Shown: positions 4,883-9,013 of the stretch, in pieces
Position numbering within the stretch: the stretch's first letter is position 1
How the letters are laid out: every line of letters starts with the position of its first letter
Origin: Calditrichaceae bacterium
GTDB lineage: Bacteria; Calditrichota; Calditrichia; Calditrichales; Calditrichaceae
DNA length: 9,013 nt
Reading direction: 5' to 3'
Assembly: GCA_030622395.1 (NCBI GenBank)
Contig: JAUXGF010000079.1
Span: 1-9,013, forward strand
Notes under the pieces: generated by a model
Databases searched by the model: none
Seen by the model: only the letters and a program-made list of their open reading frames with translations
What the model was told of the DNA's origin: nothing
Made by a program: the position numbers and the translations under genes

Positions 4883-5629
4883 TTATTTCTTTTTTAATTG
4901 AATCTCAAAATACTTACCAAACCAATCCCACATAAAAAAAGCCCGATCAAAGTCCGAATTATAAATATTTTCCTTTGTTTGTAGTGAAGGCTCAAATGCT
5001 GATGACGGGAACAGACTATCTGCAACTATTAGAAGCCAACAATAACCGCAATTCTCTTTATAAACAGATAAGTACCCATTCTTTTTATTAAGTATATCTT
5101 GGATCTCTTTAATACAATTGCTCTGAATAAAACCAAAACCTGGAACATGCCAATTATTTCTATTTAAAAAAGAAAAGTTAGCAATTCTTATTGAATTAAT
5201 TTCTTCTGGAAAATCTTCAATGTTTTCAAATTTATTCTCAATAATTATTGAAGAATTAATAGACGGTATATTTTTTAAGATTAAATCGACCAGTTTATTT
5301 GCTAAAATAGAACGATTCTTTTTATTAACATCAGTATAATAACCGAAATGAACAGCAATATCCAATTTTGGAGAACCTTCAATTTCATCAAAAGTTCTCT
5401 GTGCTTGTTCAACAATAATCTGTCGTTCATTCTCAATAGCCTGTAGCGATTTTTCACCAATTTTATGAGTTTGAAAAACTCTTGTTACTTCTATTCCGAT
5501 AGTTTTTTTACTTATTTTATATAAAAAATCTGGACGCTCAAAAATATGTAATTCACCATATTCAAAATGAATATCTTTCAAATTAGAAAGAAAATATTTA
5601 ACGAATTTTGATTCTTGTTCTTTTTTCAT
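4883..5629 (-). CDS. Hypothetical protein with PD-(D/E)XK-nuclease-like N-terminus, cassette-borne
   Basis: The 248-residue soluble protein has no signal peptide. Near the N-terminus FERPDFLYKI (P33, D34) is followed 11 residues later by TIGIEVTRV (E47), the beta-hairpin arrangement of PD-(D/E)XK nucleases. However, Thr49 stands where the catalytic Lys of ExK is expected. Lys or Arg nearby (K53-57 region, R50) might substitute, or the fold may be inactive. An upstream Glu (E23/E26) could be the motif I acid. The C-terminal part holds CGYCWLLIVAD (a typical core strand of such proteins) and a closing FDRAFFMWDWFGKYFEIQL. Similar proteins are often lone hypothetical genes in mobile cassettes and may have defence roles (inference). 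There is no Shine-Dalgarno, and the ATG overlaps the shared AATTACTAATG leader. GTTAAGC lies 14 bp upstream. Strongly AT-rich compared with the upstream HAL2-type gene. I do not recognise a named family. Confidence 0.75.
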   Translation of the reverse strand: MKKEQESKFVKYFLSNLKDIHFEYGELHIFERPDFLYKISKKTIGIEVTRVFQTHKIGEKSLQAIENERQIIVEQAQRTFDEIEGSPKLDIAVHFGYYTDVNKKNRSILANKLVDLILKNIPSINSSIIIENKFENIEDFPEEINSIRIANFSFLNRNNWHVPGFGFIQSNCIKEIQDILNKKNGYLSVYKENCGYCWLLIVADSLFPSSAFEPSLQTKENIYNSDFDRAFFMWDWFGKYFEIQLKKK

Positions 5630-5637
5630 TAGTAATT
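5628..5637 (-). promoter_or_regulatory. Shared 10-base leader AATTACTAAT at the nuclease-like gene start
   Basis: The 10-mer is identical to that at 4799-4808 and here its last two bases are the AT of the ATG start codon. It replaces a Shine-Dalgarno and ties the two island genes to a common origin. Confidence 0.45.
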
Positions 5638-5643
5638 CTGAGT

Positions 5644-5662
5644 GCTTAACAATATATTAAGC
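5644..5662 (-). other. GTTAAGC core-like site with compact hairpin upstream of the nuclease-like gene
   Basis: On the minus strand GCTTAA (5662-5657) and TTAAGC (5649-5644) form a 6-bp perfect stem with a 7-base loop. The right part reads GTTAAGC (5650-5644), a perfect match to the integron core GTTRRRY, 14 bp before the ATG. GCTTAAT opposite is one base off RYYYAAC. It is too short for a full attC, so it may be a degenerate junction, or a simple hairpin after the HAL2-type gene, which ends 25 bp upstream. Confidence 0.3.
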
Positions 5663-5687
5663 AATATTCCAATCAAAACAACTTGTT

Positions 5688-6638
5688 TTACTCATTAACC
5701 ATATCAATTATCTGCTGATGAAGCTTGCCGTTGGTGACAATAACGCCGCGGTTGTTTATTAGTTTTTTACCTGAACTGAAATCCAAATCCTTGCCGGACA
5801 TATCGGTAACTTTTCCGCCGGCTTCTTCAACCACAGCCAAACCTGCGGCGTGATCCCAGATTTTTTCACGATAATCCGGTTTGGAGACGCTGGGCAGTCT
5901 TAAATAAACGTCAGCCATGCTTTGAGCTAAAACAGCGTATTTTACCTGACTGTCATAACGCACCGACTGCGCCCTGTCGCCCAGCTTCCCCATAACCTGT
6001 CCCTGCAAACCATGATTGGCGTGACCGGATTCAACGCTTTCTAAAAAGCGCACTGTATCAGAAATAGAGTTCTGCGAAACATGCGCCTCACGCGTCCGGC
6101 TGCCGTTCATTGCCCGGGCAAAAGCGCCGCCGCCTTTTGAAGCATACATGATTGTGCCGTCCGCGCTTTCTTCTTCAAAAGGAAGATTCGGGCAGCCTAA
6201 AACGCCCATTACAACTTTGTAGCCGTGTATTAACGCCAGCGCCACAGCGTATTGATCGCCACGCAAAAATCCTTTAGTGCCGTCGATGGGGTCTAACGTC
6301 CAAAACAAAGAAGCCGCCTCGCCGTTCCCCTGGTCAATCTGATCCAATATTTCTTCGGTTTTCCAATCAGGCAAAAATGAGGCGATCTTATTTAACAGAG
6401 TTTCGTTTTCTTCCTGACGCAAACTGTCGGCGTCTTCTTCACCGACAATTGGGATATCCGGGAAATGTTCTTTTAAAGTTTTACAGATAACCGCCTGTGA
6501 AGCGAAATCGGCGACAGTTACCGGGCTGCGGTCATTTTTTGTCAATGAATCCTCGTGTACAAGTTGCGCCTGAATTTGTTGACAGATTTGCGAAGCGGAT
6601 TGGACTGCTTTAACTGCGGTGATTAATAAATCATCCAT
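5688..6638 (-). CDS. 3'(2'),5'-bisphosphate nucleotidase, HAL2-type
   Basis: The enzyme removes the 3' phosphate from 3'-phosphoadenosine 5'-phosphate (PAP) to give AMP, clearing the toxic by-product of sulfotransfer and PAPS reduction. HAL2/SAL1-type members may also act on PAPS. The 316 residues match the HAL2 type rather than the shorter CysQ type (about 250). Motifs: KNDRSPVTVADFASQA (34-49), VGEED (65-69), WTLDPIDGTKGFLRGDQYAVAL (113-134; D116, D119), GVLGCPNLP, SVRYDSQVKYAVLA, DVYLRLP, YREKIWDHAAG (256-266; D262), and VEEAGGKVTDMSGKDLDF. All metal ligands are present. ATG 6638 has AAGGA eight bases upstream and a plausible promoter (6690-6718). Sulfate-assimilation genes are not in view. 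Codon use is clearly more GC-rich than in the island that follows it. Confidence 0.92.
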   Translation of the reverse strand: MDDLLITAVKAVQSASQICQQIQAQLVHEDSLTKNDRSPVTVADFASQAVICKTLKEHFPDIPIVGEEDADSLRQEENETLLNKIASFLPDWKTEEILDQIDQGNGEAASLFWTLDPIDGTKGFLRGDQYAVALALIHGYKVVMGVLGCPNLPFEEESADGTIMYASKGGGAFARAMNGSRTREAHVSQNSISDTVRFLESVESGHANHGLQGQVMGKLGDRAQSVRYDSQVKYAVLAQSMADVYLRLPSVSKPDYREKIWDHAAGLAVVEEAGGKVTDMSGKDLDFSSGKKLINNRGVIVTNGKLHQQIIDMVNE

Positions 6639-6689
6639 GGTATGTTTCCTTCTATTTTAAATTCTAAATTCCTTGAACATAAACCCCGT

Positions 6690-6718
6690 TTTTTAGGGAT
6701 AAGTTTTTCGTGTGGCAA
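6690..6718 (-). promoter_or_regulatory. Sigma70-like promoter for the HAL2-type gene
   Basis: Minus-strand TTGCCA (6718-6713; 5 of 6) is followed after 17 bases by TAAAAA (6695-6690; 4 of 6). Predicted initiation near 6683 leaves a leader of about 45 bases before ATG 6638. The -10 is weak, and co-transcription with the hemerythrin gene is also possible. Confidence 0.35.
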
Positions 6719-6740
6719 AGATAATGACTGAGATTGATTA

Positions 6741-6807
6741 GCCTTTCGGCAAACACTCGAACTCACCTGCCTGACGAATCCGCCGGAGACGGAGATGAAA
6801 TTCAGGC
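6741..6807. repeat. GC-rich nested stem-loops between hemerythrin and HAL2-type genes
   Basis: GCCTGA (6769-6774) pairs with TCAGGC (6802-6807). Nested inside, TCCG (6779-6782) pairs with CGGA (6790-6793). Just beyond is a small GCC-tttc-GGC (6741-6750), which reads GCC-GAAA-GGC on the minus strand. The block starts about a dozen bases after the hemerythrin stop codon and is much more GC-rich than its surroundings. It could slow or end transcription, or be a dispersed palindromic repeat. No U-tract follows the main stem. Confidence 0.45.
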
Positions 6808-6818
6808 GGAGTAAATTT

Positions 6819-7235
6819 TCAGCTAATATCAAGCAAAACGTAAAGTTCATTGTTTTCTTTTTCAATTCGTTTGGCAAGAGCGTCGAATATTCCCTTAGTA
6901 TCATTAATAAAATCATCCGCGGCTTTTTGGATTTTAATTGCGCTTGACCATTTATTTTTATAATCCTTAAGGGCGTCGGCAATCCCGCCCATTTGATCAA
7001 CAAATCTTTTAGCAGTTTCTCTTATTTTCTCATCGGAATGATTAATTAATTGAGGATATAATACTTGATCCTCCAAAGTTAAATGAACATTTAATTTTCC
7101 GAATAATTGTGACAATAAATCCCGTACTTCATTTGCATCGTTTGCGAGTTTCTCGGAATTCAAATGCGATGAAACCTCTGCTGCAATTTCTAATAAATCC
7201 TTGTGCTGTCTTCTAAGTGTATCCGTTTTTCTCAT
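6819..7235 (-). CDS. Hemerythrin HHE domain-containing protein
   Basis: The 138-residue protein is all alpha-helical by appearance, with no signal peptide. It shows the hemerythrin-like pattern: RRQHKDLLE (H11) in helix A, H24 in SSHLN, and the helix C motif LNVHLTLEDQVLYPQL (H51, E55). A third helix carries MGGIADALKDYKNKW, and the last helix holds RIEKENNELYVLL (E127, E130, Y132). Such proteins bind a non-haem di-iron centre and serve in oxygen or nitric oxide sensing or in iron-stress protection. Helix D lacks the usual metal-binding His of a classical HHE pair (Glu/Asn instead), so the iron site may be atypical. Start ATG 7235 is fixed by AGGAGG four bases upstream (7240-7245). It precedes the HAL2-type gene by 180 bp. 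A longer overlapping frame on the same strand in this region (6623-7003) is non-coding. Confidence 0.85.
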   Translation of the reverse strand: MRKTDTLRRQHKDLLEIAAEVSSHLNSEKLANDANEVRDLLSQLFGKLNVHLTLEDQVLYPQLINHSDEKIRETAKRFVDQMGGIADALKDYKNKWSSAIKIQKAADDFINDTKGIFDALAKRIEKENNELYVLLDIS

Positions 7236-7239
7236 GTTA

Positions 7240-7245
7240 CCTCCT
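7240..7245 (-). promoter_or_regulatory. Strong ribosome binding site of the hemerythrin gene
   Basis: Minus-strand AGGAGG is a full anti-16S match with a short 4-base spacer to ATG 7235. It indicates high translation, and a host that uses classical Shine-Dalgarno initiation. Confidence 0.8.
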
Positions 7246-7472
7246 GTTCGGGGTTAATGCCGGGTTCAGTCGCATCAAACATAATTTAATGAATATGATA
7301 TGCGAAACAAAACGAATTAAGACAAATGAACTCTTTTATCCACCTTTATCTGAGGCGTTACCAAACAAGCTAAATAATTACTTTTCTGTTTTTTATATAA
7401 TTCTTATTTCTAAGTTCGGGAATTGGAGAATATTATTGAACGGGCGGTAATTATCAGCCTGGGCAAACGGCT

Positions 7473-7488
7473 CCAATCGGGCGATTGG
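7473..7488. terminator. Perfect 7-bp palindrome, possible hairpin downstream of the ATPase gene
   Basis: CCAATCG (7473-7479) and CGATTGG (7482-7488) are reverse complements. As RNA the stem would be CCAATC/GATTGG with a GGGC loop. It lies about 160 bp after the ATPase stop codon. There is no U-tract, so the terminator role is doubtful. Confidence 0.25.
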
Positions 7489-7520
7489 CTTCCCGGGAAT
7501 GTTTAATTACCGAAACAAAT

Positions 7521-7592
7521 TTTGCTTGGAATTTGATTTTCAGTTATTGAGATTTATTTGAAATTTGTTATTTGTGATTTATAATTTAATTC
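7521..7592. repeat. Degenerate ATTTG-word low-complexity stretch
   Basis: Words such as AATTTTGC, GAATTTGATTTT, GAGATTTATTTG, AAATTTGTTATTTGTGATTT recur with irregular 8-12 base spacing. It looks like an eroded microsatellite in non-coding DNA. Both strands have stops throughout. Confidence 0.35.
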
Positions 7593-7645
7593 ATCAGAGA
7601 GTTCAGTTCTAAATCGTCTAAAAATTTGAATTAAATATTTATCAA

Positions 7646-8896
7646 TCAAAACAATGTGTAGACCGGTTTTTCAATTATTTCAATTTCAGGAGAATTATAA
7701 AACGATGATTTTTTTTCGATAACTTTGTTGTAAATAATTCCTTTTTTACAGCCAAACTTTTTAGCGAATATAAACATATTTTTTAGTTCTTTAAGTTGTA
7801 GTTTTTCTTTGTATTTAATTTCAATGGGAACGATCATGTCATTATTATCTATTTCAATAAAATCAATCTCGTGATGATAAGAGTCACGCCAGAAAAATTG
7901 ATAGTTTTTTAAAGAGGCAATTAAATTTTCAACTAAATATCCAATATCAAGAAAGTCGGTTAATGCCCAGCTAAAAGAAGGTGACGCTAAATAAAATCGT
8001 TTAAGTTTTTTTTCGGAGGTAATTCTATTGCGGGAAAAATTATATATTTTCTTTACCAGGAATGATTCTTCTAAGTAATAAAAATAGCTGCTTATCGTTT
8101 TATTTGAAATGCCAATATCATTTGCCAGATGTTGATAATCTATAAGAATTCCCGGCTTCTGGGCGACCATGCGGACGATTTGCCATAAAATTTCCGGGTT
8201 ATTCACTGAAAATATGGAAGGGACGTCTTCAAAAATGATCTTTTTCATAATTCCAATATAATATTCTCTCTTTGAAGCTATATCAGGTAAAAAGAGACTT
8301 TCAATAAATTGGTTGCTTAAAAAAATCTCGAAGTTTCTTTCAATTTCGCTTTTAAAAAGTAGAGGAGTACCGAGAATATTTGAATTGTCCCTGAAAGATA
8401 AATACTCGGCAAAACTCAGAGGATGCAAGAACAGGCTTTTTATTCTGCCGGCTAAACTTTCCTGTGTTTTTTTCTTAATAAAAAGAGAGGTCGAACCGGA
8501 AATAAAAAATTTTAAATTGGGATAGAGATCATAATATACTTTTAATTGATTCTGAAAATCAGGCAGCTTTTGAATTTCATCAAGAAATATAATAATTTTT
8601 TCTCTTTTAAAATCGATCTGTGTCTGTTTGGAAAATGTGTTTATTAAATCATCGAGAATTAGTTTTTCTTCGTCAAAAGTGAAGTACCACAGAGAAAAAG
8701 GATTCGACTTATTTTCTAACAAATAATTTAGTACTTGAAATAATAGAGTTGTTTTGCCGGTCCTTCGCAGACCGGATATTTCTATTATTTGCCTGGTATT
8801 AAGTTCGGTGATTAATTGCTTGAAAATAGTCCGGCGCTTTTCATAAGGATAGCGATAAGATTTTTCCCAGTGTCGGTTGTACTTAAATAAATTCAT
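7646..8896 (-). CDS. AAA+ ATPase with DUF4143 C-terminal domain (AAA_14 type)
   Basis: The 416-residue protein (start chosen at ATG 8896) has a P-loop ATPase core: Walker A GLRRTGKTT (42-50), Walker B IIIFLDEIQ (D106, E107), a sensor-like FFISGSTS and the family motif SLAGRIKSLFLHPLSFAEYL. A winged-helix-like segment follows (LANDIGISNKTISSYFYYLEES, with the IxNxTxxxYxxxLE spacing seen in DUF4143). A C-terminal nuclease-like fold closes it, with HHEIDFIEI (D345) and VPIEIKYKE (E359, K361), a PD-(D/E)XK-style D...ExK. Family role: unknown; such proteins are abundant, multicopy and often linked to mobile DNA. The frame stays open to 8956, but the first 20 residues (MAKPSLREKPRK...) are encoded by a hairpin repeat, so I reject that start. 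No strong Shine-Dalgarno precedes 8896. AT-rich like the island genes. Confidence 0.9.
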   Translation of the reverse strand: MNLFKYNRHWEKSYRYPYEKRRTIFKQLITELNTRQIIEISGLRRTGKTTLLFQVLNYLLENKSNPFSLWYFTFDEEKLILDDLINTFSKQTQIDFKREKIIIFLDEIQKLPDFQNQLKVYYDLYPNLKFFISGSTSLFIKKKTQESLAGRIKSLFLHPLSFAEYLSFRDNSNILGTPLLFKSEIERNFEIFLSNQFIESLFLPDIASKREYYIGIMKKIIFEDVPSIFSVNNPEILWQIVRMVAQKPGILIDYQHLANDIGISNKTISSYFYYLEESFLVKKIYNFSRNRITSEKKLKRFYLASPSFSWALTDFLDIGYLVENLIASLKNYQFFWRDSYHHEIDFIEIDNNDMIVPIEIKYKEKLQLKELKNMFIFAKKFGCKKGIIYNKVIEKKSSFYNSPEIEIIEKPVYTLF

Positions 8897-8920
8897 TCTC
8901 TTGTTTTTCCTATAGAAAAA

Positions 8921-8958
8921 CTTTCGAGGTTTTTCCCGCAGGGATGGCTTTGCCATAA
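8921..8958. repeat. Palindromic intergenic element, copy 2
   Basis: CTTTCGAGGTTTTTCC, then CGCAGGGATGGCTTTGCCAT parallels 1789-1826. The terminal hairpin is ATGGC-ttt-GCCAT (8944-8956) where copy 1 has ACGGC-tct-GCCGT, a compensated change. Its ATG on the minus strand (8956) gives the ATPase frame a misleading longer start. Confidence 0.55.
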
Positions 8959-9013
8959 TACCTTGAAGGTTAGGTTAATCAATAAAATCATATTTCATTG
9001 GATGTCAACTTCC
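8959..9013. other. Window end, no gene seen
   Basis: The last 55 bases are AT-rich. They hold one GTTAGGT (matching GTTRRRY), which I judge to be chance, and no ORF that enters from outside. Confidence 0.4.

Larger units (their letters stand above)
7246..7645. other. Gene-free spacer with a hairpin and low-complexity A/T repeats
   Basis: About 400 bp without a credible gene; the plus-strand frame through 7217-7450 has no family features and overlaps the hemerythrin gene. It contains CCAATCG-gg-CGATTGG (7473-7488), a perfect inverted repeat set in a GC-rich patch. A degenerate run of ATTTG-like words follows (about 7521-7592). I found no good promoter for the hemerythrin gene here. Confidence 0.5.

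Noticed and set aside
6741..6815. Minus-strand GTTCGAGT resembling a tRNA T-loop
   Set aside because: The five bases on each side (GTGAG and GTTTG) do not pair, and no D-arm, anticodon arm or acceptor stem can be built around it.
6623..7003. Minus-strand 126-codon frame overlapping the hemerythrin gene
   Set aside because: The hemerythrin frame has clear family motifs and a strong ribosome binding site. This one is a frame shadow plus intergenic sequence.
7270..7320. TATGTTTG resembling a Bacteroidota -7 element upstream of the hemerythrin gene
   Set aside because: The matching upstream TTTG is at the wrong distance (24 instead of about 19), so the promoter is not supported.
8968..8980. GTTAGGT near the right end as an integron core site
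   Set aside because: Matches the loose consensus only, and no palindrome or cassette gene is attached to it.

Overview
The window is a bacterial chromosomal segment. Seven genes are well supported, and all are read from the minus strand. Flanking housekeeping genes carry textbook Shine-Dalgarno sequences (AAGGAG, AGGAGG). The intergenic spaces hold low-complexity tandem repeats and short palindromic elements of the kind I associate with draft genomes of the FCB superphylum (Ignavibacteria, Calditrichota, Cloacimonadota and similar). That placement is an inference; no marker here fixes the phylum. No rRNA, tRNA, CRISPR array, transposase or integrase is visible.

Layout from right to left, which is the direction of transcription: (1) 7646-8896, an AAA+ ATPase of the AAA_14/DUF4143 type. 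A short hairpin repeat just upstream adds a spurious N-terminal extension to its open frame. (2) 6819-7235, a small hemerythrin-like protein with an excellent ribosome binding site. (3) 5688-6638, a HAL2-type 3'(2'),5'-bisphosphate nucleotidase. (4) 3814-5687, an AT-rich island holding two orphan genes, a PD-(D/E)XK-nuclease-like protein (4883-5629) and a LolA/LppX-like lipoprotein (4186-4797). (5) 3016-3813 and 1953-3002, an inositol-monophosphatase-family gene tightly coupled to a PRPP synthetase gene (prs), with a sigma70-like promoter and an overlapping palindrome upstream. (6) 1440-1952, a mosaic of palindromic repeats. (7) 195-1439, a GT-A glycosyltransferase resembling the glucosylglycerate / glucosyl-3-phosphoglycerate synthase group. 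(8) 1-194, an 8-bp-period tandem repeat with an inverted piece at the window edge.

The most interesting structure is the island. The lipoprotein gene is bracketed by an 11-bp perfect inverted repeat containing GTTAGGC / GCCTAAC, the core-site consensus of integron attC recombination sites (GTTRRRY / RYYYAAC). On the coding strand GTTAGGC precedes the gene, and GCCTAAC starts 9 bp after its stop codon. From there an imperfect palindrome of about 115-124 bp runs to GTTATGC, the size and shape of an attC. The neighbouring nuclease-like gene has GTTAAGC 14 bp before its ATG. Both genes lack a Shine-Dalgarno and share the same 10-base leader directly at the start codon, unlike the flanking genes. 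I read this as a small cluster of integron-type gene cassettes without a visible integrase (CALIN-like), or a lookalike mobile-cassette system. It is a hypothesis resting on short motifs.

Functionally, the flanking genes form a metabolic neighbourhood (PRPP synthesis, two phosphatases of the lithium-sensitive IMPase/HAL2 superfamily, and possibly compatible-solute synthesis) into which cargo of probable foreign origin seems to have been inserted.
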